A stretch of 64,000 nucleotides of DNA from JAEUQQ01 sp963697285 (lineage in GTDB: Bacteria > Acidobacteriota > Vicinamibacteria > Vicinamibacterales > JAFNAJ01), in the NCBI GenBank assembly GCA_963697285.1, contig CAVONI010000008.1, forward strand, positions 124,001 to 188,000. Reading direction: 5' to 3'. The notes beneath the pieces are model-generated. The model saw only the letters and a program-made list of their open reading frames with translations. It made no database searches and was not told the DNA's origin. Below, in pieces: positions 53,248 through 62,333 of this stretch. The translations under genes and the position numbers were made by a program. Positions within the stretch are counted from its first letter, which is position 1, and each line of letters begins with the position of its first letter.

Positions 53248-54507
53248 CTACGCCCTGGCGGGCTCGGCCGTGAGCGTGCGCAGGTCTCGGCCGCGCGTTT
53301 CAGGAAGGAGGAACGCGAAGATCACCACCAGCAGGTACGCAGAACACGCGCAGAGGCCCATCGAGACGCTCAGCGTCCGGGTCGCGCTCAGGAAGCCGAC
53401 CAGCGCCGGGAAGAACGATCCGATCGCCCGTCCGGCGTTGCCGCAGAATCCCTGCGCGGCCCCGCGGATGGTTGTCGGGAACAGCTCGGCGAGGAACGCG
53501 CCCGTGCCGGCCGCCGTGCCCGATTGCAGCGTGCCCAGCACGAAGCCGAGCACGAACGTCACGGGCCTGGTGATCGGCGCCATCGTGTAGACCGCGACGG
53601 TGATGGCCTGCAGGCAGGCGCACAGGATGAACGTCTTTCGCCGGCCAATGCGGTCGGCGAGGAACCCGTTCACGAAGGCCCCGAAGAACGACCCGAGGAT
53701 GTTCACGACGAGGTAGGCGCCGGCATTGACGACCGAGAGGTTGAGCGACATCTTCAGGTAGGCCGGCAGCCAGGTGATCATCACGTAGTTGCCGCCGTAG
53801 ATCCCCGTCGTCAGCAGCGTCGCCATGACGGTGGTGGCCGCGTAGCGGGGCGCGAACACGTCCCACACGCGCGCCGCCGGCCCGCGCGAGGGCGCCGACG
53901 CCTGCTGGTCGAGGAAGATGCTCGACTCGTCGATGTTGCGCCGGATCCAGAGCACGAACAGCGACGGCAGGATCCCGACGAAGAAGAACGTGCGCCAGGC
54001 GTAGTCGTCGGGCAACCAGGTGAACAGCGCCATCGAGATGAGCACGGCCGCACCGTAGCCGACGGCCCAGCCGGCCTGGATGGCCCCGACGACGCGCCCG
54101 CGCACCTTCGGGTTGATCACTTCGCTGATCAGGACGGCGCCGACCGCCCACTCGCCCCCGAACCCGATGCCCTGCAGGCTCCGAGTGAGGAGCAACTGCC
54201 AGAACGAGTTCGTCAGCCCCGACAGAAACGTGAAGAGCGAGAACCACAGGATGGTGAGCTGCAGCACCCGCACCCTGCCGAACCGGTCTGACAGCAGGCC
54301 CGCGATCCAGCCGCCGAATGCCGACATCACGAGCACCGCCGTGCCGAGGATGCCGGCCTCGCCCTTCGTCAGGCCCCACAGGGCGATGAGCGTCGGGATC
54401 GTGAGCGCGTACATCTGCGTGTCGAGCGCGTCGAGCGCCCAGCCACTGAAGCACGCCCAGAACGTGCGCTTCTCGCGAACCGACAGGTCGGTGAACCAGG
54501 CAAACAT
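53248..54507 (-). CDS. MFS transporter, aromatic acid/carboxylate:H+ symporter type
   Basis: 419 aa from the ATG at 54507 (MFAWFTDLSVREKRTFWACF). About 12 helices. Motifs GWALDALDTQMYALTIPTLI, SDRFGRVRVLQLTIL and GIGFGGEWAVGAVLISEVI are typical of the AAHS/SHS branch, which carries aromatic acids, lactate or similar carboxylates. It starts 17 bases after the fusion esterase. It may import or export the acid freed by the esterases. Confidence 0.87.
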   Translation of the reverse strand: MFAWFTDLSVREKRTFWACFSGWALDALDTQMYALTIPTLIALWGLTKGEAGILGTAVLVMSAFGGWIAGLLSDRFGRVRVLQLTILWFSLFTFLSGLTNSFWQLLLTRSLQGIGFGGEWAVGAVLISEVINPKVRGRVVGAIQAGWAVGYGAAVLISMALFTWLPDDYAWRTFFFVGILPSLFVLWIRRNIDESSIFLDQQASAPSRGPAARVWDVFAPRYAATTVMATLLTTGIYGGNYVMITWLPAYLKMSLNLSVVNAGAYLVVNILGSFFGAFVNGFLADRIGRRKTFILCACLQAITVAVYTMAPITRPVTFVLGFVLGTLQSGTAAGTGAFLAELFPTTIRGAAQGFCGNAGRAIGSFFPALVGFLSATRTLSVSMGLCACSAYLLVVIFAFLLPETRGRDLRTLTAEPARA

Positions 54508-54524
54508 CGCGTCGTCTCTCGCGA

Positions 54525-57500
54525 TCAGCGCGTGGGCACGACGCAGGCGAAGTTCGCCGCATCGTTGACGCTGCCGGTGCCCGTGTACCTGGCGACCTGC
54601 GGGTACGGGCACAGCGGCCGCGTCCGCGTGACCGCGCCGTCAACGACCTGCGACGCGACGATCCGTTCGGGCGCGCGGCCGTGCTCGACCCACTGCACGA
54701 TCGTGTCGAGCCGATCGAACGTGTCGGGCCCTTCACCTCCGCGGCAGTGCGCCATCCCCGGCATCATGAAGAGCCGGGCCGACGCGCTGACCGCGTCCAC
54801 GCCACCGAGCGCCTTCACGACGCTGTCGTAGTAGTTGATGGTGTTGCGCGGTGCGATGTGCTCGTCGTTCCAGCCGTGGTACAGCAGCAGTTTCCCGCCG
54901 CGCGCGAAGAACGGCGCAAGGTCCGGGTTGATCGCGTTGTTCGTTCCGCCGTCCACGGCGTCGGCGCGCGCGATGTCACCGTCGAAGTTCAGCGTGCGCC
55001 AATCCCAGTCGGCATTTCCGAACACCACGTACTTGTAGGTGTCGATCCCGAACGGCAGCGGCTCTGGCCCGGCCTGCACGCCCCACCCCAGTTCGCTGCC
55101 GGGCTCGAGTCCCGGGAACACCTGCTCGCCCGTGCGCGGATTCCGTGGGCCTGCGTAGATCTTCCTCGCGGAGTCGACCTGCGCGGCGGTGAGGCAGCCG
55201 GGGCTGTCGGGACCCGCGCACTGCAGCACCTTCGGATCGAACGTGCAGGCGCGCGGGTCGGTGATGAGTCCGTCTGTCACGCCGTCCGCGGCATCACAGG
55301 CATCGAGCGCACCCCGATGCAGGACGGCGAACTTGTCTTTCGGGATGAAACTGGCAGCGTCCTTGAGCACCACCTGCGGTACCCAGATCTGGCTCGCGTG
55401 GATGCGGGTCATGTAGTTCGCGGGCGCGCCAGCCACGATGCCGTCGAAGTCGCCCGGATAGCGTTGCGCCGCGGCAAGCCCCTGCTTGCCGCCCGTCGAA
55501 CAGCCGGCCCAGTACGAGAAGGCCGGCGCGCTGCCCTGCGCCTTCGCGATGATCGCCTTCGCGGCGACGGCCATCTCGTGCACCGCGCGATAACCGAAGT
55601 CGATCACCTTCTCGGGATGCCCCAGCGCGAACGACCCGCGACCGCCCGTGTGCCCCGTGTCGGTGCTCGCCGTCGCGTAGCCTGCCGCGAGGGCGGCAGC
55701 CAATGCGGGGTAGCTGATGTTGCCCGCCCATCCCCCGTTGCCGACCGCCTGGAAACGCTTGTTCCAGCCTGAGGTCGGCAGCCAGACTTCGATGCGGATC
55801 TCGGAGTCGCTCGTCGGGCGCAAGGTCGCCGCGACCCTGCAGAACGCCGGCAACCGCTTGACGCCTGGCGGGACGGCACCGGCGCTGCCCGGTGGCGCGA
55901 ACTCGCCGGCGAGCACCGGCTGTGCGGCGGTGATGGTGCCGCCTGGCAACTGCATCGCGGCGAGGCTGGAACATGCTGCACGGCGTTCGAAGTAACGCGA
56001 GTAGAGTGCAAGGCGCTTCTCGTCGGCCACCGGCCGCGCCTTGAACGCGTCGCCGAGTTCCATGGTGATCGCACGTTGCGGGTCGTGGGCGGGCCAGTGC
56101 GCCAGTCCCGCGCCGTTGGGATCGCCCTTCGCAATGAAGTTGGCCCAGTACGACGACATCGTGTCGGCGATGGCGCGGTCGGTCGCGGTGAAGGGCCGGT
56201 CTGACGTGAGCGCGTTGAAGACGTACGGGACTTCAGACGTGTGGAACGCGGCATACGTGCCGGCGTCGGGTCCCGGCAGCGTGTGCGTCCAGTAGTACGT
56301 GTAGGCCGGGGTGCGGCTCGTCTGCGCACGACGCGCGGCCCACAGGTGCATCGACACGAGCCCCTGGTCGCGTGCGCTCGCCTTCTGCGATGCGGTGTTC
56401 AGGGCCGGTGATGTCGCGGGGTACAGGTCCAGCGCCTCGTCGGCGAGATCACCGAAGCGATCACGAAGCTGGGCACGGAACACGTCGGCGCCCAGCGTGC
56501 CGTACGTCGGCGCGGAGCTGCCCTCGTCGGCGGTGAGCCCGGTGAGGATGGCGACGTCGTTCTGCTGTCCACGCGCGAAGACGGTGTCGATCTCCGCGGG
56601 CAGCAGCCAGCCATCGACGACGGCGCCCCAGCGGAACGTTGCGCCGTCGGGCAGCGGTGCGGCGAGCGCCGCCGCGGGGAGCCGCCGGAGGTCGGCCAGT
56701 GTGGGCGCACGCACCAGTTCTCCGAAGCGTGCACCGTCCTGCTCGACGTCGCCGAGCGGTCGCCCGGGACGGCCGACGCCTGAACCGCTCTCGGCAATCG
56801 CGCGAACGAACAGGCCGCGCGCGAGGGGCGACGCGGTGAGCGCATGCGTCGAGCCGGCTCCAGCCGACTGCCCGCCAATCGTCACCCGCGCCGGGTCGCC
56901 GCCGAACGCGGCGATGTTTGCCTGCACCCACTTGAGCGCGGCAATCTGGTCGAGAAACCCGAAATTGCTCGCCCCGCCCTGCGCCGCTTCCTTCGTGAGT
57001 TCGGGGTGCGCGAAGAAGCCGAAGATGCCGAGGCGGTAGTTGATCGTGACGACGACGATGCCCTTCTTCGCGAGTCCCTCGCCGTCGTAGATCGGGATGC
57101 CACCCGAGCCTTCGACCAGGCCGCCGCCGTGGAACCAGACGAACACCGGTCGCTTCTCTGTCGCCGACGCTGCCGCCGTCCACACGTTGAGCGTCAGGCA
57201 GTCTTCGCCGATCTCTCCGCGTGCCATGAACTCACCCGTCCACGGCTTGCGTTCGGGGACGATGTTCTGCATGCAGTTCGTCCCGAACGCCGACGCGTTG
57301 CGCGTCCCGGCCCAGGAGGCGGCAGGCTGTGGCGCGCGCCAACGCAGATCGCCGACGGGCGGCGCGGCATAGGGAATGCCCTTGAACACGCGCACCCCGG
57401 CGGTGCGCCCGGCCTGGCCCGCCACCAATCCGGTGGCCGTGCGCACGACGTCGTCGGCTGCGCGTGCCTCAACCGGCAGGCAGAGGAGTGCCAGGGCCCC

Positions 57501-57581
57501 AGGCAGGACGCAGCACAGGCCTGCGGTGCGGAAAGAGGCTGTGCGGGCGCGAACAGTGCGCAAGGCAGGATGTGTGGTCAT
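54525..57581 (-). CDS. Carboxylesterase-tannase fusion protein
   Basis: 1018 aa from the ATG at 57581, one uninterrupted frame. Signal peptide ends PVEARAADD. Residues about 40-530 are a type-B carboxylesterase with oxyanion motif VWFHGGGL (151-154), nucleophile GGQSAGAGS (Ser 239), acidic TADEGSS (Glu 353) and His 447 (AAFHTSEV). At about 534 the start of a tannase domain is fused directly (CSSLAAMQLPGGTITAAQ), with GCSTGGKQG (Ser 695), the acid-loop Asp in YHGWNDEHIAP and the His in PGMAHCRGG. Both active sites look intact. The ATG overlaps the stop of the previous carboxylesterase by four bases (ATGA). Confidence 0.92.
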   Translation of the reverse strand: MTTHPALRTVRARTASFRTAGLCCVLPGALALLCLPVEARAADDVVRTATGLVAGQAGRTAGVRVFKGIPYAAPPVGDLRWRAPQPAASWAGTRNASAFGTNCMQNIVPERKPWTGEFMARGEIGEDCLTLNVWTAAASATEKRPVFVWFHGGGLVEGSGGIPIYDGEGLAKKGIVVVTINYRLGIFGFFAHPELTKEAAQGGASNFGFLDQIAALKWVQANIAAFGGDPARVTIGGQSAGAGSTHALTASPLARGLFVRAIAESGSGVGRPGRPLGDVEQDGARFGELVRAPTLADLRRLPAAALAAPLPDGATFRWGAVVDGWLLPAEIDTVFARGQQNDVAILTGLTADEGSSAPTYGTLGADVFRAQLRDRFGDLADEALDLYPATSPALNTASQKASARDQGLVSMHLWAARRAQTSRTPAYTYYWTHTLPGPDAGTYAAFHTSEVPYVFNALTSDRPFTATDRAIADTMSSYWANFIAKGDPNGAGLAHWPAHDPQRAITMELGDAFKARPVADEKRLALYSRYFERRAACSSLAAMQLPGGTITAAQPVLAGEFAPPGSAGAVPPGVKRLPAFCRVAATLRPTSDSEIRIEVWLPTSGWNKRFQAVGNGGWAGNISYPALAAALAAGYATASTDTGHTGGRGSFALGHPEKVIDFGYRAVHEMAVAAKAIIAKAQGSAPAFSYWAGCSTGGKQGLAAAQRYPGDFDGIVAGAPANYMTRIHASQIWVPQVVLKDAASFIPKDKFAVLHRGALDACDAADGVTDGLITDPRACTFDPKVLQCAGPDSPGCLTAAQVDSARKIYAGPRNPRTGEQVFPGLEPGSELGWGVQAGPEPLPFGIDTYKYVVFGNADWDWRTLNFDGDIARADAVDGGTNNAINPDLAPFFARGGKLLLYHGWNDEHIAPRNTINYYDSVVKALGGVDAVSASARLFMMPGMAHCRGGEGPDTFDRLDTIVQWVEHGRAPERIVASQVVDGAVTRTRPLCPYPQVARYTGTGSVNDAANFACVVPTR

Positions 57582-59200
57582 CGTGTCATCAGCTGTGAAA
57601 GGCGTTCCGAGAACAACTCGCAGTACGGTGCACGCAGCGCAGACCTGACCACCGGTCCTGCGGCGCTCAAGTCGAGATACGCCTTGTCGGCGCCCCCCGC
57701 GCGCGGCCACACCGGACGCCCGGGTCCGTTGGGATCACCCGTGGCCGCGAAGCCCGTCCAGTATGCGAGCATCTGGTCTGACAGCTGCTGATCGATGGGA
57801 TCGCTCTCGGCCGGCGTGAGCACGCCGAACATGTAGCGCAGCTCGAACGAGTGCACGGCGCCGCGCGGCTCGTGCCCGCGCGAGAACTCGTACTGGTACG
57901 TGGGATGCTTCGCCGCGTGCCACGCGGTGATCTGCGACGCGCTGCAGCGGAAGCTCGTGTCGGTGGCGAACTGCGCACCCACGTGACCATGCGGTGCGTA
58001 GGCGGGTGGGAGTGCCGTGCCCGCCAACCCATACAGTGCAAGGGCCTTCGGCGCGAGGTCGGCGTAGAACTCCGCGATGGCCTTCTTCACGTCGTCTGTG
58101 CCGCCTTCCACCGACCGCTCGCGGCCGTTGCTCCCGATCAACAGCGGCACGGCTGCCTCTCGGCCAGCCCGGAACACCTCGGCCGGGTGACCAGGCAAGA
58201 CGTAGCCGTCGACGTTCGGCTCGGGCCGCAGTGGGCCTCCGCCTCCGTATGGCGGCGAGGCTTTCAGCACGTCGGACGTCGACAGGGAACGCATGAAGGC
58301 CGCGGCGCCCGTCGCCGGCGCGCCCATCGTCGTCGCCAGTTGCACGCCGGCCCGCTCCATCTGCGCGAGCGTGGGCGTGATGCGTCCGCTGATGATGACG
58401 CCGCCGCTCTGCGTGATCGCCTTGTGGAACAAGCCGGAGGCGAGCGGCGAGGTCATGAGCAACCCTATGTCGTGCGCGCCCGCCGACTGTCCGAAGATCG
58501 TCACGTTGCCTGGATCGCCGCCGAAGCGGCTGATGTTGTCGCGGACCCAGCCGAGGACCGCCACCTGGTCGAGCAGCCCGTAGTTGCCGGATGCCCGGTT
58601 CGGAGACTCCCTCGTCAGATCGGGATGGGCCATGAAGCCGAACAGGCCAAGGCGGTAGTTGAACGTCACCACGACGACGCCGCGACGGGCGAGCTTCGTG
58701 CCATCGAACGGCGGCTCGATGCCGCCCGCACCGCGGGCCGAGCCGCCCATGTTGGCGCCGCCATGAAACCACACCATGACGGGTGCCCTGCCGGAGGCGG
58801 GCCAGGCCGGCGTCCAGACGTTGAGGAAGAGGCAGTCCTCACTCGCCTCGGCCGCTGTCCTGTCGTTCCATCCGGCGGCGATCTGTGCGCACGACGCGGC
58901 ATATGCTGACGCGTCGCGCGTTCCCGTCCACGGCACGACGGGCATGGGAGGCTTCCACCTGAGGTCACCGACGGGAGGTTTCGCGAACGGGATCCCCTGG
59001 AAGACCGCCATCGCGGGTGCCGGCGGCGAAGTCACGAGTCGGCCGCGAAGCTCGCCGCCGGTGACGCTGACCACGGGGGGAGCCTGCGCGCTCAGTGTGA
59101 CCGAGGCGAGCGCAACGCCGACGGCAAGCCGGCACGCCTGCCGAAGCCGACACCCGGCGCGTCGCGAGTTGCGGGAGAACCACCCTGGCCCGATGGGCAT
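57578..59200 (-). CDS. Type-B carboxylesterase
   Basis: 540 aa with a signal peptide ending TLSAQAPPVVS. The family start FQGIPFAKPPVGDLRWKPP is followed by oxyanion loop MVWFHGGANMGG (146-149) and nucleophile IFGQSAGAHD (Ser 239). The acidic residue is probably the Glu of SNGRERSVEGG, and a His lies in GAVHSFELRY. AAGGAG lies nine bases before the ATG. The family covers broad ester hydrolases, including FumD, which releases tricarballylate from fumonisin. It overlaps the fusion esterase by four bases, and 91 bases separate it from the PrpF gene. Confidence 0.92.
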   Translation of the reverse strand: MPIGPGWFSRNSRRAGCRLRQACRLAVGVALASVTLSAQAPPVVSVTGGELRGRLVTSPPAPAMAVFQGIPFAKPPVGDLRWKPPMPVVPWTGTRDASAYAASCAQIAAGWNDRTAAEASEDCLFLNVWTPAWPASGRAPVMVWFHGGANMGGSARGAGGIEPPFDGTKLARRGVVVVTFNYRLGLFGFMAHPDLTRESPNRASGNYGLLDQVAVLGWVRDNISRFGGDPGNVTIFGQSAGAHDIGLLMTSPLASGLFHKAITQSGGVIISGRITPTLAQMERAGVQLATTMGAPATGAAAFMRSLSTSDVLKASPPYGGGGPLRPEPNVDGYVLPGHPAEVFRAGREAAVPLLIGSNGRERSVEGGTDDVKKAIAEFYADLAPKALALYGLAGTALPPAYAPHGHVGAQFATDTSFRCSASQITAWHAAKHPTYQYEFSRGHEPRGAVHSFELRYMFGVLTPAESDPIDQQLSDQMLAYWTGFAATGDPNGPGRPVWPRAGGADKAYLDLSAAGPVVRSALRAPYCELFSERLSQLMTR

Positions 59201-59291
59201 CGCTCGTCACTCCTTGGCGCACACGGCGCCGCGGCAGAATCGCGACGGCGTCGCAGGCCGCCCGACCGACACGGCGGCGAGTCTCGGCCGC

Positions 59292-60488
59292 TCAGCGCAC
59301 GTTTGACGCGACCTCGCGGAGCACCGACGCCGGCACGTAGGCAAGACCGCTCATGATGCGACGTGCGGTCCGGCCAACCATGGCGCTCCGCACCGTCGCC
59401 GTGCCGTCGTCGACGGACATGTCGACGGCGACGTCCATCACGCCGTAGGGGTGCGCGATGCGGAACTCTGCGCCATTGTCGACAGGCGTCGCGTACGCGT
59501 TGACCACCGTGCCCGGGATGGCCGCGGCGACCGCCGTGCAGATGCCGCCCGAGACGGCATACGAGCGGTGTGGCGTCTGCATCGACATGATCCGGGCGTG
59601 GAGGTCGTGTGACGACGCCGGCAGCATGGCACCCGTCACGGTGCTGTACTTCGCAGGGCGGGCCACGACGGCGACCTTGGGCAGGCCGGGACTCGTCGCC
59701 GTGGCGAGCGCGCGCGACGACACGATCGACAGCATCTCGGCCGCAATCGATCGCACCTCCTCGAGCGTTGCCATGGCGTCTTCGAGGCTCGACAACTCGT
59801 CGGGCAATTCGGTCCCGATGAGTCCCACTGCGTTCGCGTCACAGAACACGACCGGGTTCGCCGCGTCGACGATCGACACCTCGAGCGACTGCCCGTTGCG
59901 CAGGCGCACGACGTCGAGCGGACGCCCGGTCGGCAACAGGCGGCCCGTCACGCTGCCGCCCGGCGAGAACCACTGGAGCACAATCTTGGCGCCTCGGCCC
60001 GGCACGCCAGGAATGTCGTAGTCGCCGTCCGACACGACCGCGCCGTCGTGCACCGGCACGTGTGCCGCCACGCGCACGCCCGTGTTGCGGCTGATGATGC
60101 GCACCACCGTCACCGGATCGGTGGCAGGCACCAGCCCGGCGTCGATCGCAAACACCCCGACGGCGGCGGTCATGTTGCCGCAGTTGCCGCCCCAGTCGAC
60201 CGTCTCGTTTGCGACGGCGACCTGCGCCAGCGTCATCTGCACATCGTCATCCGGGCCCGTGGCCGGATCGACGAACATGGCCTTGCTCGTCTGCGAGTTG
60301 CCCGCACCGATCCCGTCGATCTGGCGCACGTCGGGGCTGCCGAAGATGCGCAGCAGCACGCGCTCGACGACGTCGCGTGGATACGGCAGGTCCTGGCTGC
60401 GCACGAGCACGCCGCGGCTCGTGCCGCCCCGGTACAGGCCGCATGGGACGGCGAGGTCGATGCCGTTGCCGCGAAACCTAGTGCCCAT
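59292..60488 (-). CDS. PrpF-family isomerase/tautomerase
   Basis: 398 aa. It begins CGLYRGGTSRGVLVRSQDLP and carries DVRQIDGIGAGNSQTSK and the catalytic-Cys region WGGNCGNMTAAVGVFAID (Cys 103). A second block is MQTPHRSYAVSGGICTAVA. The family is PLP-independent and includes PrpF (methylaconitate isomerase), GalD (4-oxalomesaconate tautomerase of gallate degradation) and aconitate delta-isomerases. Which reaction occurs here is undetermined. The ATG lies inside the end of dctM (11-base overlap), so it belongs to the transporter operon. Confidence 0.85.
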   Translation of the reverse strand: MGTRFRGNGIDLAVPCGLYRGGTSRGVLVRSQDLPYPRDVVERVLLRIFGSPDVRQIDGIGAGNSQTSKAMFVDPATGPDDDVQMTLAQVAVANETVDWGGNCGNMTAAVGVFAIDAGLVPATDPVTVVRIISRNTGVRVAAHVPVHDGAVVSDGDYDIPGVPGRGAKIVLQWFSPGGSVTGRLLPTGRPLDVVRLRNGQSLEVSIVDAANPVVFCDANAVGLIGTELPDELSSLEDAMATLEEVRSIAAEMLSIVSSRALATATSPGLPKVAVVARPAKYSTVTGAMLPASSHDLHARIMSMQTPHRSYAVSGGICTAVAAAIPGTVVNAYATPVDNGAEFRIAHPYGVMDVAVDMSVDDGTATVRSAMVGRTARRIMSGLAYVPASVLREVASNVR

Positions 60489-61770
60489 AGATCATCCGCG
60501 GGAGCCACATGGCGTAGCCGGGAAAGAAGATCAGTGACAGCACGCCAAAGCCGAGGATGGCGATGAACGGCCAGATGGTTGCGTAGAGGCGCTGGATGGG
60601 GACGCCGCCCGACGCCGACGCGATGAAGAGGTGCAAGCCGACAGGCGGCGTGATCAGCGCCACCTCGATGTTGAAGATCAGGAAGATGCCGTACTGGACC
60701 GGATCGATGCCGAGGCTGACCGCGATCGGCGCCAGCAGCGGCGTCGTCATGACGTTGAGCGAGATGCCCTCGAGGAACATTCCGAGGATGAACAGGGTCA
60801 GTGCTACGAGCAGCAGGAACGCGATCGGCGAGAGGTGTGCCGCGTGGATGATCGTCACCAGTCGTGTCGCAAACCCCGTGGCGGTGAGTGCCTTGGCGAA
60901 CACCGAGGCGCCCATCACGATGAAGAAGATCGTCGCCGTCGTCGAGGCCGTGCGCGAGAAGACCATCGGCAGGTCGCGCCAGGCCAGCGTGCCGTAGATG
61001 AAGCGCGCCGCCAGGAAGGCGCCGGCGGCGCTCATCGCGCTGACCTCGGTGGGCGTGAACTGGCCCGTGTACAGCCCGCCGAGGATCACCAGCATGACGA
61101 GCAGGATCGGGGCCAGCACGCGAAGGTGCCGGAACCGTTCCTTCCAGCTCACCACCTGGTCGTCGCGCCCGACGCCCTCGCGCCTGGCGACGAACGCGGC
61201 GTAGGCGATGTGGATGAAGCCAAACAGGATTCCCGGCACGATTCCCGCGAACGTCAGCGCGCCTATGGACGTGTCGGTCAGCGAACCGTAGATCACCATG
61301 GCGATGCTCGGCGGGATCATGATCGCCAGCGTCGACGAGGACGCCACCAGCGAGGCCGCGAAGTCGCGACGAAACCCCTGGGCCGACATGCCCTCGACGC
61401 CGATCCGCGAGAACGCCGCCGCATCGGCCGCGCTCGAGCCCGAGATGCCGCCGAACACCATCGTGCCGGCAACCGTCGCGCTGCCGACGCCGCCCGGCAG
61501 GCGTCCAATCCAGGCGCGTGCGCCCCTGAAGAGCAGATCGATGAGACCGCCAGAGACGAAGAACTCGGCGGTGAGGATGAAGAGCGGTACCGCGATCAGG
61601 GTGTAGTGGCGAGGCGCGTCGAGGATGAAGCGCACGCCGCTGAGCAGCGTGTGGTCGCCGGCGAGCAGCAGGGTGACGAGGCCTGACAGCATCAGCCCGA
61701 ACCCGATGGGCAGGCCGAGGGCCAGCATCGGAAACAGCAACAGGAACGGCAGCGCGTCGCGGAGTTCCAT
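60478..61770 (-). CDS. dctM: TRAP transporter large permease
   Basis: 430 aa from the ATG at 61770 (MELRDALPFLLLFPMLALGL). About 12-14 hydrophobic segments. The DctM blocks FVSGGLIDLLFRGARAWIG, MVFGGISGSSAADAAAFSRI and PPSIAMVIYGSLTDTSIGAL are clear, with EISLNVMTTPLLAPIA-like sequences late. It uses a sodium gradient to import organic acids delivered by DctP. It starts eight bases after the dctQ stop. Confidence 0.93.
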   Translation of the reverse strand: MELRDALPFLLLFPMLALGLPIGFGLMLSGLVTLLLAGDHTLLSGVRFILDAPRHYTLIAVPLFILTAEFFVSGGLIDLLFRGARAWIGRLPGGVGSATVAGTMVFGGISGSSAADAAAFSRIGVEGMSAQGFRRDFAASLVASSSTLAIMIPPSIAMVIYGSLTDTSIGALTFAGIVPGILFGFIHIAYAAFVARREGVGRDDQVVSWKERFRHLRVLAPILLVMLVILGGLYTGQFTPTEVSAMSAAGAFLAARFIYGTLAWRDLPMVFSRTASTTATIFFIVMGASVFAKALTATGFATRLVTIIHAAHLSPIAFLLLVALTLFILGMFLEGISLNVMTTPLLAPIAVSLGIDPVQYGIFLIFNIEVALITPPVGLHLFIASASGGVPIQRLYATIWPFIAILGFGVLSLIFFPGYAMWLPRMIYGH

Positions 61771-61778
61771 GTCGATGC

Positions 61779-62333
61779 TCAGCGGGCAACCGGGGCCGCG
61801 GCGCGCTCGGCGTCGGGATCCCGGGGCTGCATCAGGAGTGCGACGAGGCCGAATGCCGTGTGCAGTGTCCACCCGACGAGCCCAATGGCACCCACCCACA
61901 CCAGCCATGCCACGGGAACGTCGAACAGTTCGTGCTGCCGGAGTCCGGCGCGCGCGACCTGGCCTGCCGCGATGAAGGCGCGCGACGCCAGCACGAGACA
62001 GATCGTCAGCATCAACGCCTGCATGGCCACTTCTACCGCGTGCGCCGCGCGAGGATCGAATCGCGCCACGATGAATCCCACGCGCATGTGGGCGCGACGG
62101 CCCAGCATGGCGCCGGCCCCGTAGATGGCCGTGACACCGAGCAGTTCGATCGGGAGATCGAGCACCCACTCGCCGGTCGGCACCCTGAAGGCGCGCATCA
62201 GCACCGTGTACAGCGCGATGAACAGCGCCGCCGCGAGCGCGCTCGACGCGATGACCTGCTCGGCAGACGAAAGGCCCGCCTCGATCCGTCCGAGCCGTCC
62301 CGGAGGCGGCTGGTAGGGCGCACCGAAGCTCAC
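61779..62333 (-). CDS. dctQ: TRAP transporter small permease
   Basis: 184 aa from a GTG at 62333, which overlaps the dctP stop by four bases (GTGA). Four hydrophobic helices, with the DctQ pattern FRVPTGEWVLDLPIELLGV, RRAHMRVGFIVARF and VPVAWLVWVGAIGLVGWTLH. It pairs with the large permease. Confidence 0.88.
   Translation of the reverse strand: MSFGAPYQPPPGRLGRIEAGLSSAEQVIASSALAAALFIALYTVLMRAFRVPTGEWVLDLPIELLGVTAIYGAGAMLGRRAHMRVGFIVARFDPRAAHAVEVAMQALMLTICLVLASRAFIAAGQVARAGLRQHELFDVPVAWLVWVGAIGLVGWTLHTAFGLVALLMQPRDPDAERAAAPVAR

Noticed and set aside
54525..57581. Fusion esterase as a false product of a lost stop codon or frame error
   Set aside because: The frame is continuous, the tannase half lacks its own start and signal peptide, and both halves are complete. 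Read confirmation is still advisable.
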